Origin: Parvularcula sp. BBD 1991-13
GTDB lineage: Bacteria; Pseudomonadota; Alphaproteobacteria; Caulobacterales; Parvularculaceae
NCBI GenBank assembly: GCA_001657385.1
Contig: LYSZ01000002.1
Coordinates: 469,210-533,209, forward strand
DNA: 64,000 bases
Direction of reading: 5' to 3'
The notes under the pieces are model-generated. The model was not told where the DNA came from. It did not search any database and saw only the letters and a list, made by a program, of their open reading frames with translations. The position numbers and the translations under genes were made by a program. Below, in pieces: positions 14,551-23,716 of the stretch. Positions within the stretch are counted from its first letter, which is position 1. Every line of letters begins with the position of its first letter.

Positions 14551-17331
14551 ATGCCCGCGAAAACAAAAGATCCCGTGCGCCTCTACCTCGTCGACGGCTC
14601 GGCTTACATCTTCCGCGCCTATCACGCCCTGCCGCCGCTGACGCGCAAGTCCGACGGGTTGCCGGTGGGCGCGGTCGCCGGCTTCTGCAACATGCTCTAC
14701 AAGCTCATGACCGACATGGCCGACGAACACGACCCGACCCACCTCGCGGTGATCTTCGATTACTCGGCCAAAACCTTCCGTAATGAGATTTACCCCGATT
14801 ACAAAGCGAACCGCCCCGAGCCGCCGGAAGACCTGCGCCCGCAATTTCCGCTGGTGCGCGAGGCGACGCGCGCCTTCAATCTTCCGTGTATCGAGCTTGA
14901 GGGCTACGAGGCCGACGACATTATCGCGACCTATGCGCGGCGCGTGGAGGCCGACGGCGGCGAGGCGGTCATTATCTCCTCAGACAAGGACCTGATGCAG
15001 CTTGTCGGCCCCGCCGTCTCCATGTTCGACAGTATGAAGAACAAACATATCGGCCCCGGCGAGGTCGTCGAAAAATTCGGGCTCGGCCCGGAACATGTCG
15101 TCGACATTCAGGCGCTGGCGGGCGATGCCACCGACAACGTGCCGGGCGTTCCCGGCATCGGCGTGAAGACCGCCGCGCAGCTGATCGAGGAATATGGCGA
15201 CCTTGAAAGCCTCCTGTCCCGCGCCGGGGAAATCAAGCAGAAGAAGCGGCGGGAAAACCTGATCGAGTTCGCCGAGCAGGCCCGCATTTCCAGGGAACTG
15301 GTGACGCTGAAGACCGACGCCCCGGTCAAGGACGATATCGCCGATTTCGCCGTCCGCGCCATCGACAGGGAGAAGCTGCTCGCCTTTCTGCGCGAGATGG
15401 AGTTCAACACGCTGACCCGCCGGGTTGCTTCAGACCTCGGCGGGGGCGATGGGTCGCAGCCGGACGGGGCGGCGCCCGCCGTCAACGCGAAAGACGCAAC
15501 ATACGAGACCGTGTTCGATATCGATGCGCTGCAAAGCTGGATCGCCGAGGCCCGGGAGCGCGGGCGCGTCGCCGTCGACACCGAAACGGACAGCCTTAAC
15601 GCCATGCGCGCCAATCTTGTCGGCGTATCTCTCGCCACTGCGGCGGGCCGCGCCTGTTACATCCCGCTCGCCCATGGCGGGGACGGCCTCGCCCTTGACG
15701 ACGAGGACGCCTGCCGGCAGATCCCGCTCGACAAGGCGTTAAAGCTTCTGAAGCCGCTGTTGCAGGACCCGGCGGTCATGAAAGTGGGACAGAACCTCAA
15801 ATATGACGCGCTGGTTCTGTCCCGGTACGGCGTATCGATCACGCCTTTCGACGACACGATGCTGATGTCCTACGCCCTTGACTGCGGCAAGGGCGGTCAC
15901 GGCATGGACGAACTGGCGAGACGCTGGCTCGATTACGACACCATCAAGTTTTCGGACATCGCCGGGACCGGCAAGAAGGCGAAGACCTTCGATCAGATCC
16001 CCATCAGGGACGCGGCGAAATACGCCGCCGAGGACGCCGACATCACCCTGCGGCTCCATGAAACGCTGAAGCCGCGCCTCGCCGCGGAGGGAAAAACCAC
16101 CGTGTACGAAACGCTGGAGCGCGCGCTCGCCCCGGTGATCGTCGCCATGGAGTGCGAGGGCGTCAAGGTCGAGCCGAAAACGCTGGCCCGCCTGTCCGGC
16201 GACTTCACGCAGCGCATGGGAGCGCTGGAGGCCGAGGCCCACGGCCTCGCCGGCGAGGCGTTCAATCTCGGCTCGCCGAAACAGATCTCGGACATCCTCT
16301 TCGGCAAGCTCGGCCTGCCGGGCGGGCGCAAGACGGCGAAAGGCGCCTGGTCGACCAAGGCCGATATTCTTGAGGAACTGGCCGCGGCCGGTCACGATCT
16401 GCCGCGCGTCATCCTGGCGTGGCGCGGGCTGTCGAAGCTTAAAAGCACGTATACGGATGCGCTTCCCGAGGACGTCAATCCGGAAACGGGACGCGTGCAC
16501 ACCTCCTATGCGCTTGCGGCGACGACCACCGGGCGGCTGGCCTCCACCGACCCGAACCTTCAGAACATTCCCATACGGACCGAGGACGGGCGGAAAATCC
16601 GCACCGCCTTCGTGCCGGAAAAGGACAACGTGCTCATTTCCGCCGATTACAGCCAGATCGAGCTTCGTCTGCTGGCCCATATCGCCGATCTGAAATCCAT
16701 GAAACAGGCCTTCGCCGACGGGATCGACATTCACGCCCTGACCGCGTCGGAAATGTTCGGCGTGCCGGTGGAGGGCATGGACCCGATGGTGCGCCGCCGC
16801 GCCAAGGCGATCAATTTCGGCATCATCTACGGCATATCCGCCTTCGGGCTCGCCAACCAGCTCGGCATCGGGCGGGGCGAGGCCAAGGCCTATATCGACA
16901 GCTACTTCGAAAAATTCCCCGGCATCCGTCAGTACATGGACGATACGATCGCCTTCGCCAAGGCGCATGGGTTCGTCGAAACGATCTTCGGCCGGCGCAC
17001 CTATGTGGAGGGGATCGGCGACAAGAACCCGGCGCGGCGCGGCTATGCGGAGCGCCAGGCGATCAACGCGCCGATCCAGGGCGCGGCCGCCGACGTGATC
17101 CGCCGGGCCATGATCCGCATGCCGGAGGCGCTGAAGAAAGCGCGGCTGAACGCGCGGATGCTGCTCCAGGTGCATGACGAACTGATTTTCGAGGCGCCCA
17201 AGGGGGAGGCGAAAAAAACCTGCGAGACGGTCGCCGCGGTGATGAAGGATGCGCCCCTGCCCGCGGTGGCGTTGAGCGTGCGGCTCGACGTCGATGCGCG
17301 CCCCGGCGCCAACTGGGACGAGGCCCACTAA
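14551..17331 (+). CDS. polA: DNA polymerase I
   Basis: A 926-residue, full-length enzyme for Okazaki-fragment maturation and repair. Domains in order: 5' nuclease (about 1-290), 3'-5' exonuclease (about 310-500) and family A polymerase (about 540-926). The proofreading site is intact, with DTETD, NLKYD and the YAAEDAD motif, unlike many Pol I proteins that lost it. Polymerase motifs A (SADYSQIELR), B (RRRAKAINFGIIYG) and C (QVHDELIFE) are present. The start has GAAGG upstream. Confidence 0.98.
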   Translation: MPAKTKDPVRLYLVDGSAYIFRAYHALPPLTRKSDGLPVGAVAGFCNMLYKLMTDMADEHDPTHLAVIFDYSAKTFRNEIYPDYKANRPEPPEDLRPQFPLVREATRAFNLPCIELEGYEADDIIATYARRVEADGGEAVIISSDKDLMQLVGPAVSMFDSMKNKHIGPGEVVEKFGLGPEHVVDIQALAGDATDNVPGVPGIGVKTAAQLIEEYGDLESLLSRAGEIKQKKRRENLIEFAEQARISRELVTLKTDAPVKDDIADFAVRAIDREKLLAFLREMEFNTLTRRVASDLGGGDGSQPDGAAPAVNAKDATYETVFDIDALQSWIAEARERGRVAVDTETDSLNAMRANLVGVSLATAAGRACYIPLAHGGDGLALDDEDACRQIPLDKALKLLKPLLQDPAVMKVGQNLKYDALVLSRYGVSITPFDDTMLMSYALDCGKGGHGMDELARRWLDYDTIKFSDIAGTGKKAKTFDQIPIRDAAKYAAEDADITLRLHETLKPRLAAEGKTTVYETLERALAPVIVAMECEGVKVEPKTLARLSGDFTQRMGALEAEAHGLAGEAFNLGSPKQISDILFGKLGLPGGRKTAKGAWSTKADILEELAAAGHDLPRVILAWRGLSKLKSTYTDALPEDVNPETGRVHTSYALAATTTGRLASTDPNLQNIPIRTEDGRKIRTAFVPEKDNVLISADYSQIELRLLAHIADLKSMKQAFADGIDIHALTASEMFGVPVEGMDPMVRRRAKAINFGIIYGISAFGLANQLGIGRGEAKAYIDSYFEKFPGIRQYMDDTIAFAKAHGFVETIFGRRTYVEGIGDKNPARRGYAERQAINAPIQGAAADVIRRAMIRMPEALKKARLNARMLLQVHDELIFEAPKGEAKKTCETVAAVMKDAPLPAVALSVRLDVDARPGANWDEAH

Positions 17332-17389
17332 GCGGCTCCGGCGGCGTCGGCGGACGGCCTGCCGTTGCGAGCGTTAACGGGATCCCTGC

Positions 17390-17629
17390 TTAAAGGGATC
17401 CCTGCGGTTGCGTCTGGTCGGCGTCTTTCGGCTCGTCCGGCGTCGGTTCACGATCACGGTTCGCCGGGACCGGTTCTGCCGGATTGCTGGGAAAGGTCAG
17501 GCTGTAGGCGGCGGCCGTTTCCTGTTCCCGCTCGCGCTCCCGCTCCTGCTGATCGTCGTCGTTGCCCGGCAGGGAAATGGCCGCCAGCAGCAGGAAAGCG
17601 GCGGCATACAATACGGTTTCGAATTTCAT
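17390..17629 (-). CDS. Small exported or membrane-anchored hypothetical protein
   Basis: A possible 79-residue protein starting MKFETVLYAAAFLLLAAIS, which would be a signal peptide or membrane anchor. The rest is very polar: a QQEREREREQE run, then a Pro/Asp-rich tail ending in TQPQGSL. No domain is recognised. Translation could begin further upstream in the same frame, but this start places the hydrophobic stretch at the N-terminus. Immediately upstream is a 13-base tandem duplication. It is convergent with polA. Coding status is uncertain. Confidence 0.45.
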   Translation of the reverse strand: MKFETVLYAAAFLLLAAISLPGNDDDQQEREREREQETAAAYSLTFPSNPAEPVPANRDREPTPDEPKDADQTQPQGSL

Positions 17630-17632
17630 CCC

Positions 17633-17658
17633 ACGTCCCCAAGCGACGTCCCCAAGCG
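17633..17658. repeat. Tandem 13-base repeat in a leader
   Basis: Two perfect copies of ACGTCCCCAAGCG lie head to tail, followed by a further ACGT, directly before the start codon of the small minus-strand gene at 17629. On that strand each copy carries GGGGACGT, so the duplication also duplicates a weak ribosome-site-like G run. Confidence 0.85.
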
Positions 17659-17888
17659 ACGTTGCACTGCACAATAATACACATGAACCCGAAATGTGGC
17701 GCAATTGTTACAAATTAACGCTCTTTTCCGGATTTTAAGGATCGACGCCGCCCGCATGCGGACGGCGTTATCTTGCAATGCAGTTATCTTGCCATGCGAC
17801 CTTGCATGGGGCGCCAAGCGCGCCGCCCCGTGAAAGCCCGTCCCGGGCCTGTTCGCCTGGGCGACGGCATGGGGTTAAAGGCGGGCGC

Positions 17889-18812
17889 TTACCCCCATGG
17901 GCCGCGGCGTGCGCCGCCGACGGGGGGAACCGAGCCGCCGGCCGCGGCGCCGTCTTGCGGGGCGTAGCCCGGGCCGCGCATCGCCATCAGGCGGTCGATC
18001 CGGTTCTGCGTCGCCGGGTGGGTGGAGAAGAGGTTGTCGCGCCCGCGGCCCGAAAGCGGGTTGATGATCATGAGCTGCCCGGTTTCCGGGTGACGTTCGG
18101 CGGTCTCGTTCGGGATGCGCTGGGCGCCGTTGCTGATTTTCCCCAGCGCCGAAGCGAGCCATTCCGGATGGCCGCAGATCTCCGCGCCGATCCGGTCCGC
18201 CTCGTACTCCCGCCCGCGGCTGATCGCCATCTGCACGATGGAGGCGGCCATCGGCGCCAGGATCATGATCGCCAGCGCCCCGATCAGGCCGCCAGCGTTG
18301 CGATTGCCGCCGAAGAAAATGGCGAAATTCGCCAGCATGGTCAGCGCGCCGGCGATGGTGGCGGTGACGGTCATAGTCAGGGTGTCGCGGTTTTTCACAT
18401 GCGCCAGTTCGTGCGCCATGACGCCGGCGATTTCCTGCTCGTTCAGCATGCGCAACAGGCCCGTGGTCGCCGCGACGGCGGCGTTCTGCGGATTGCGCCC
18501 GGTGGCGAAGGCGTTGGGCTGGTCGTTCTCGATGACGTAGATTTTCGGAACCGGCATCTGCGCGCGCTGGGCCAGCTCCCGGGTGATCTGCGCATAGCGC
18601 CGCACCGCGCCGGAGGCGTGCCCTTCGTCCACTTCCTGCGCGCGATACATGCGCAGCACCATCCTGTCGGAATTCCAGTAGGCGAACAGGTTCGTCCCCG
18701 CCGCGAACAGGAAGGCGATAAGCATCCCCGTCGCGCCGCCCAGCAAAAGGCCGACGCCCATGAATAGAGCCGTCAAGGCGGCAAGCAGCATGCCGGTGCG
18801 AAGCGTGTTCAT
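17889..18812 (-). CDS. htpX: Membrane zinc protease HtpX (M48)
   Basis: A 307-residue heat-shock membrane protease for quality control of inner-membrane proteins. Two N-terminal helices (about 5-55) are followed by the catalytic domain: HELAH in [13 protein letters not shown] supplies two zinc ligands and the Glu in [13 protein letters not shown] the third. Further hydrophobic segments lie near 150-200. The C-terminus is a Gly/Pro-rich tail. It is divergent from the SDHAF4 gene, with 66 bases between starts holding both promoters. Confidence 0.96.
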   Translation of the reverse strand: MNTLRTGMLLAALTALFMGVGLLLGGATGMLIAFLFAAGTNLFAYWNSDRMVLRMYRAQEVDEGHASGAVRRYAQITRELAQRAQMPVPKIYVIENDQPNAFATGRNPQNAAVAATTGLLRMLNEQEIAGVMAHELAHVKNRDTLTMTVTATIAGALTMLANFAIFFGGNRNAGGLIGALAIMILAPMAASIVQMAISRGREYEADRIGAEICGHPEWLASALGKISNGAQRIPNETAERHPETGQLMIINPLSGRGRDNLFSTHPATQNRIDRLMAMRGPGYAPQDGAAAGGSVPPVGGARRGPWG

Positions 18813-18878
18813 TCGTCGCGTATCCTTTGTTTAGCCGATCGTGAGGGTTATATGTGACTGCGAAAAAGGAGCTTCAAT

Positions 18879-19124
18879 ATGGCTGAGAACGAAGCCGGTC
18901 CGGCGCGTGAGGGCGATTGTGACGGCGAGGGGGCCGAGACAAGCGCCCGCGGCGCGCGACAGGATCTCCCGCCCGCGGCCCGGCGCGCCCTTGAAGAGGC
19001 GCAAGCGCGACGGGCGGCGCGGGAGGCCGAGGAAGAGCGGGCGAAGGAACTCGGCGGGCCGAAAGGCGCGGAGCCGACCCGTTATGGCGACTGGGAGCGC
19101 AACGGCCGCGCGGTGGATTTCTGA
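18879..19124 (+). CDS. DUF1674/SDHAF4-like succinate dehydrogenase assembly factor
   Basis: An 81-residue protein with a low-complexity acidic and basic N-terminal half and the diagnostic C-terminus PTRYGDWERNGRAVDF of the DUF1674/SDHAF4 family. Eukaryotic SDHAF4 binds flavinylated SDHA and promotes succinate dehydrogenase assembly; the bacterial member is assumed to act likewise. AAGGAG precedes the ATG. No sdh genes are in the window. The full C-terminal motif makes the call secure despite the small size. Confidence 0.88.
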   Translation: MAENEAGPAREGDCDGEGAETSARGARQDLPPAARRALEEAQARRAAREAEEERAKELGGPKGAEPTRYGDWERNGRAVDF

Positions 19125-19419
19125 AAGACTTTCCAGCAGCGCCCCCGGCGGCGACGTCTTCGCAACGGGGCGATGCCGCGGGTCCGCATGCTGCGCTGTT
19201 ACGCGCGCATTGCCGGGGCCGCATCCGCGCGGACAACGTATACTGAAGAAACGCTGCTGTAACCCGGCGTTAACCTTAACAAAAAAACCGTGACCAAAAT
19301 TTAAAGGCGCACATGTTGCGCTGTGCACGAAATGCGCCTATCGTCGGCGGCTTCGCGGCGCCTCCGCGCCGCGTGTTGAGTGTAAAAGCTACGTAAAAAC
19401 GTAAAAAAGGAGCCGCAAC

Positions 19420-19536
19420 ATGGCCAAGAAAAAAGTCAAAGCGCTGAAGAAAGAAATTCGCTCGCGCAAGAAAACCATCTCCCGTCAGGAATCCAAGCTG
19501 AAAAAAGCGCGGCGCGCCCTGAAAAAAGCGGCCTGA
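19420..19536 (+). CDS. 38-residue highly basic protein
   Basis: An ATG at 19420 with AAGGAG ten bases upstream opens a 38-codon frame made almost entirely of Lys, Arg, Ala, Leu and a few Glu/Gln/Ser (MAKKKVKALKKEIRSRKK...), predicted as one amphipathic, strongly cationic helix. An excellent terminator follows 32 bases after the stop, and the 295-base leader is non-coding, so this is a self-contained gene. Such peptides may bind nucleic acid or the ribosome; that is inference. It is too short for most gene callers. Confidence 0.75.
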   Translation: MAKKKVKALKKEIRSRKKTISRQESKLKKARRALKKAA

Positions 19537-19568
19537 CGCGAGACTTCTTTTACGAAGTACGACAACGA

Positions 19569-19599
19569 CCCGCCGGCGATCGCTCGCCGGCGGGTTTTT
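19569..19599 (+). terminator. Rho-independent terminator
   Basis: A perfect 11-base-pair stem (19569-19579 with 19584-19594), TCGC loop and T5 tract at 19595-19599, placed directly after the 38-residue basic protein gene. Confidence 0.92.
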
Positions 19600-19704
19600 G
19601 CGTTTCGGGCGGGGCGCGAGCGAGGGTGCTGGCGAGGATGAGAGGGCGTCGTCGACATGGGAGGGGCTGGCCCGGGCCGCGGGTTTTGCGCTAAGACCTT
19701 GTTC

Positions 19705-21132
19705 ATGAGGGCTTTGGCGAAGGGACTGGCAATCATGACGGCGTGCGCCGTTTCGCCGCCGGGCGGTGCGGTTTTGGCCGGCGCAGCATTGGCCGGCGGC
19801 TTTGCCGGCGCAGGGGCTGCGGCCATGGAAGCGATGTCCATGGCGAGCGAGACCGCGTGCCCCGGGGAAAATGTCGATGCAGGCGACATCGATGCGGCGC
19901 TCGCGGCGCTGGTCGGGGGCGATGATCCGGCCGGCTGGCCCGCGCCTGGCGTCGCCTTCGCCGTGATGCGCGGCGGCGCGGTTGTTTACGCGGGCGCCGC
20001 CGGCTGCGCCCAGCTCGGCGACCAGGGGGCCGGCGGCGCCTGCCGCGCGCCGATGACGCCGTCGACGATGTTCCGCGCGGCGTCGGTGTCCAAGATGGCG
20101 ACCGCCTTCGCGGCCCTGTCGCTCGCAAGGGACGGCCTGCTTGATCTTGATGCGGATGTTTCGGGTTATTACGGCTTCGCGGTGCGCAACCCGGCCCATC
20201 CGGACGCGCCGATCACCCTGCGCCACCTCCTGTCGCATGTGGCGGGGGTGCGCGATCCGGAGGAATACTGGGTCGCCGCCCCGGCGCCGTTCCGTCCCCT
20301 GATCGAAGGCGATGCGGGCATGTACGCCGCGGCGGACGGGCCGCCCGGCGCCCGTTTTGTCTACAGCAACCTGAATTACGGCGTCGCGGCCGGGGCGATG
20401 GAAATCGCCGCGGGGCGACGTTTCGACCGGATCGCGGCCGAGCGCGTGTTCGGGCCCCTGGGACTCGGCGCGGGCTTCAACTGGTCGGGCGCGTCCGACG
20501 AAGCGCGCCGCCGGGGCGCGACGCTCTATCGCCTTGTCGACGGCGCATGGACGGCGCAGGTCGACGGGCCGGCGATGCTGCGCGAGACGGGGCCGTATTT
20601 TCTGGCGCAGCCGGGCCTCGACCGGGACGCCTATCTTGAGCGTTATGCCCCCGGCGACAATCCCACCCTGTTCTCCCCGCAGGGGGGCATGCGCGCCGAC
20701 GTCCTCGACCTTGCCCGGCTGGCGTCTGCGCTCGCGCCCGGCGCGCCGTTCGCCGCGGCGGCCGCGCCCCTGTGGCGATATGATCAAGATACGGATAATG
20801 GCGATACGCAAGGCGGCATGTTCATGCAATACGGACTTGGAACCCAGACGGTTGAGGTCGACGGGCGCAGGCTTGTCGGCCATTCGGGCGAGGCTTACGG
20901 CCTTCTCAGCGGCGCATGGCTTTTCGACCGGGAGACCGCGCCCGGAGACGCCCCCCGGTCGGCGGACAACGCGCCGACGAGCTTCGCCTACGCCGTGACC
21001 GGAACCCCCGCCGGGGCGCTGGACAACGGCGCCGGGGCGTTCACGCCGCCGGAACGGCGCCTGATCGCGCTCGGCGCGCGGATCGCGGCGCGCTGCGCGG
21101 GGGAGGGCGCCGCGGCGCCGCGGCGGCGATGA
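19705..21132 (+). CDS. Exported serine hydrolase of the beta-lactamase class C family
   Basis: A protein of about 475 residues with an N-terminal hydrophobic export signal. The three family motifs are present: S-V-S-K (about residue 127, nucleophile Ser and Lys), Y-S-N in FVYSNLNYG, and H-S-G in VGHSGEAYG. This fold covers esterases, D-aminopeptidases, DD-peptidases and AmpC; the substrate cannot be told from the sequence. ATG 19705 gives a long signal peptide; ATG 19735, with AAGGGA upstream, is an alternative. The gene overlaps the next aminotransferase by ATGA. Confidence 0.85.
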   Translation: MRALAKGLAIMTACAVSPPGGAVLAGAALAGGFAGAGAAAMEAMSMASETACPGENVDAGDIDAALAALVGGDDPAGWPAPGVAFAVMRGGAVVYAGAAGCAQLGDQGAGGACRAPMTPSTMFRAASVSKMATAFAALSLARDGLLDLDADVSGYYGFAVRNPAHPDAPITLRHLLSHVAGVRDPEEYWVAAPAPFRPLIEGDAGMYAAADGPPGARFVYSNLNYGVAAGAMEIAAGRRFDRIAAERVFGPLGLGAGFNWSGASDEARRRGATLYRLVDGAWTAQVDGPAMLRETGPYFLAQPGLDRDAYLERYAPGDNPTLFSPQGGMRADVLDLARLASALAPGAPFAAAAAPLWRYDQDTDNGDTQGGMFMQYGLGTQTVEVDGRRLVGHSGEAYGLLSGAWLFDRETAPGDAPRSADNAPTSFAYAVTGTPAGALDNGAGAFTPPERRLIALGARIAARCAGEGAAAPRRR

Positions 21133-22295
21133 CCCGGCGCCTCAATCCGGTCTTCTTCGATCGTCCGCAGTCGATCTTTCCGACCATGTCGGCGCTCGCG
21201 CGCGAGCACGACGCCGTCAATCTGGGGCAGGGCTTTCCGGACGAAGACGGGCCGGCGGAAATCCTTGAGATCGCCGCGCGCGCCCTGCGCGAAGGGCCGA
21301 ACCAGTACGCCCCGGTGGAGGGCCTGCCCGAGTTACGCGCGGCCGTCGCCGCCGACAACAAGCGCTTTTACGATCTCGACATCGACGCCGAAACGCAGAC
21401 GCTGATCGTCTCCGGCGCGACGGAGGGGCTCGCGGCCGCCTTTCTCGGGTTTCTGGAGCCGGGAGACGAGGCGATTGTCCTCGCCCCGTTCTACGAGTGT
21501 TACGCGCCGCAGATCGAGGCGACCGGCGCGCGCCTCGTTCCCGTCGATCTTCAGCCGCCGGACTGGCGACTTGACGCCGCCGCGCTCGACCGCGCGGTGA
21601 CGGACCACACGAAGCTCGTGGTCGTCAACACGCCGCACAATCCCCTGGGCGCGGTGATGACGCGGGAGGAGTTGGCGGCGCTCGCCGACATCGCGCGGCG
21701 CCGCGACCTGATCGTCGTCTGCGACGAGGTGTACGAACATCTGGTCTTCGACGGCCGCGATCATGTTCCGCTCATGACCCTGCCCGGCATGTTCGAGCGG
21801 TGCGTGCGCATCGGTTCGGCGGGCAAGACCTTTTCTGTCACCGGTTTTCGCATCGGCTATGTGACCGGGCCGGCGCGGCTCGTCACCGGGGTCATGAAGG
21901 CGCATCAGCATCTCGCTTACACCAGTCCCGCGCCGCTCCAGCGGGCGGTGGCGGCGGCCCTGGCCCTCGGCGACGACTATTACCGGGGCTTTCGCCGCGA
22001 GATGCAGGCGAAGCGCGACCGGCTGGCCTCGGGGCTCGCCGCGGCGGGGTTCTCGGTCCTTCCCTGCGAGGGAACCTATTTCATCACCGTCGATATCCGC
22101 AGCGTCGGCCGCGACGACGACGTTGCGTTCTGCCGTGAAATCACCCGGGAAGCGGGCGTCGCCGCCGTGCCGATGTCGGCGTTCTATCATCCGTCCCAGG
22201 AAAATGCGCCGCGCTGCTTCGCCCGGTTCTGCTTTTGCAAGAAATCCGAGGTGCTGGATATGGCCGCCGAAAGGCTGGCGCGGCGGTTCGCGTGA
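21129..22295 (+). CDS. PLP aminotransferase, methionine/kynurenine aminotransferase-like
   Basis: A 388-residue fold-type I class I/II aminotransferase. Visible features are VNLGQGFPDEDGP at the N-terminus, NTPHNPLG, the PLP-contacting CDEVYEHLVFD, the Schiff-base Lys in GSAGKTFSVTGFRIGYV, and the C-terminal Arg in RFCFCK. It is most like the YbdL/methionine aminotransferase and kynurenine aminotransferase/cysteine-S-conjugate beta-lyase group. The ATG overlaps the upstream stop (ATGA). The neighbouring O-acetylhomoserine sulfhydrylase supports a sulfur amino acid role. Confidence 0.87.
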   Translation: MTRRLNPVFFDRPQSIFPTMSALAREHDAVNLGQGFPDEDGPAEILEIAARALREGPNQYAPVEGLPELRAAVAADNKRFYDLDIDAETQTLIVSGATEGLAAAFLGFLEPGDEAIVLAPFYECYAPQIEATGARLVPVDLQPPDWRLDAAALDRAVTDHTKLVVVNTPHNPLGAVMTREELAALADIARRRDLIVVCDEVYEHLVFDGRDHVPLMTLPGMFERCVRIGSAGKTFSVTGFRIGYVTGPARLVTGVMKAHQHLAYTSPAPLQRAVAAALALGDDYYRGFRREMQAKRDRLASGLAAAGFSVLPCEGTYFITVDIRSVGRDDDVAFCREITREAGVAAVPMSAFYHPSQENAPRCFARFCFCKKSEVLDMAAERLARRFA

Positions 22296-22356
22296 CGCGG
22301 CCGGTCGCGTCCGGGCGGTTCTTTTTGCCGCGCGATCGGCTATAGAAGGGGGGACG

Positions 22357-22382
22357 CCGCAACACATAGCCGCAACACATAG
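22357..22382. repeat. Tandem 13-base repeat before metY
   Basis: Two perfect head-to-tail copies of CCGCAACACATAG, with the first bases of a third copy, end about 10 bases before the metY start codon at 22399. The repeat lies in the 103-base leader between the aminotransferase stop and metY. Confidence 0.85.
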
Positions 22383-22398
22383 CCGCAGGACTTCGCCC

Positions 22399-23697
22399 AT
22401 GACAGACGCCGCCGACGAGACCCCCGCCTACAAGTTCGACACTGCCGCCCTGCATGCCGGGGGCGCGCCTGATCCGACCACCCATGCGCGGGCGACGCCG
22501 ATTTATCAGACCACCAGCTACGTGTTCGACGACGTCGATCAGGCGGCGCGCCTGTTCAACCTCCAGGAGTTCGGAAACGTCTATACGCGGATCATGAATC
22601 CAACGACGGACGTTCTGGAGCAGCGCGTCGCGGCGCTGGAAGGCGGGACCGCCGCTCTTGCGGTCGCGTCCGGCCATGCGGCGCAGCTGGTGACGCTGCA
22701 CACCTTGCTTGAACCCGGCGATCGCTACGTCGCCGCGCGACAGCTTTACGGCGGGTCGGTGAACCAGTTCGGCCACGCCTTCAAACGCTTCGGCTGGGAA
22801 GCGGACTGGGCCGACGCGGGCGATCCGGACAGTTTTCGCGCCGCGTTGACGGACAGGACGAAAGCGATCTTTATCGAGAGTTTTTCCAACCCCGCCGGCG
22901 CCATGACCGATATCGCCGCCATCGCCGCCGTTGCGAAGGAGGCGGGCGTTCCCCTCATTGTCGACAATACGCTCGCTTCTCCCTATCTCTGCCGTCCGCT
23001 GGAGCATGGCGCGAACATCGTCGTGCATTCCCTGACCAAGTTTCTTGGCGGACACGGAACGTCCATGGGCGGCCTCATTGTCGACGGCGGCAATTTCGAC
23101 TGGTCCGCCGACGCCCGCTTCCGGCATCTTGTCGAGCCGAACGCGGATTATCACGGGATTGAGTTTTACCCGACCTTCGGGCCGATCGCCTTCGCCATCG
23201 CCTGCCGCGTTCTGGGCTTGCGCGCCCTCGGGCCGACGCTGTCGCCCTTCAATGCGTTCATGATCCTGCAGGGGATCGAGACGCTCTCCCTGCGGATGGA
23301 CCGTCATTGCGCAAACGCGCTTGAGGTCGCGCGGTATCTAAACGGACACGGCAAGGTCGCCTGGGTGTCCTATGCGGGTCTTGAGGACGATCCCAACTTC
23401 GATACGGCCCGCCGCTACGCGCCGAAAGGCGCCGGCGCCGTTTTCACCTTCGGGCTCAAGGGCGGTTACGACGCCGGCGTCAGGCTCGTCAACAGCGTCA
23501 AACTGTTCAGCCATCTCGCCAATGTGGGCGATGCGAAAAGCCTCATCATCCACCCCGCCTCGACGACGCACCGCCAGTTGACGGACGAACAGAAATCAGC
23601 CGCCGGCGCCGGGCCGGACGTGGTGCGGCTTTCCGTGGGCATTGAAGACATCGCGGATATCCTCGCGGACCTGGAACAGGCGCTGGACGGCGTTTGA
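22399..23697 (+). CDS. metY: O-acetylhomoserine sulfhydrylase (aminocarboxypropyltransferase)
   Basis: A 432-residue Cys/Met-metabolism PLP enzyme that makes homocysteine from O-acetylhomoserine and sulfide. Signatures are FDTAALHAG, IYQTTSYVF, GNVYTRIMNPTTDVLEQR, VDNTLASPYLCRP and the PLP Lys in VHSLTKFLGGHGTSMGG; the C-terminal RLSVGIEDIADIL is typical. Length and the long central segment match MetY rather than cystathionine gamma-synthase. No SAM riboswitch fold could be made out in the short leader. The thioredoxin-like gene follows 19 bases later. Confidence 0.95.
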   Translation: MTDAADETPAYKFDTAALHAGGAPDPTTHARATPIYQTTSYVFDDVDQAARLFNLQEFGNVYTRIMNPTTDVLEQRVAALEGGTAALAVASGHAAQLVTLHTLLEPGDRYVAARQLYGGSVNQFGHAFKRFGWEADWADAGDPDSFRAALTDRTKAIFIESFSNPAGAMTDIAAIAAVAKEAGVPLIVDNTLASPYLCRPLEHGANIVVHSLTKFLGGHGTSMGGLIVDGGNFDWSADARFRHLVEPNADYHGIEFYPTFGPIAFAIACRVLGLRALGPTLSPFNAFMILQGIETLSLRMDRHCANALEVARYLNGHGKVAWVSYAGLEDDPNFDTARRYAPKGAGAVFTFGLKGGYDAGVRLVNSVKLFSHLANVGDAKSLIIHPASTTHRQLTDEQKSAAGAGPDVVRLSVGIEDIADILADLEQALDGV

Positions 23698-23716
23698 GGC
23701 TTGGAGCGAAAGGGTG

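Noticed and set aside
22296..22398. SAM-responsive riboswitch before metY
   Set aside because: The leader is only about 100 bases, mostly tandem repeat and GC-rich, and I could not form a SAM-II or SAM-I type fold from it.
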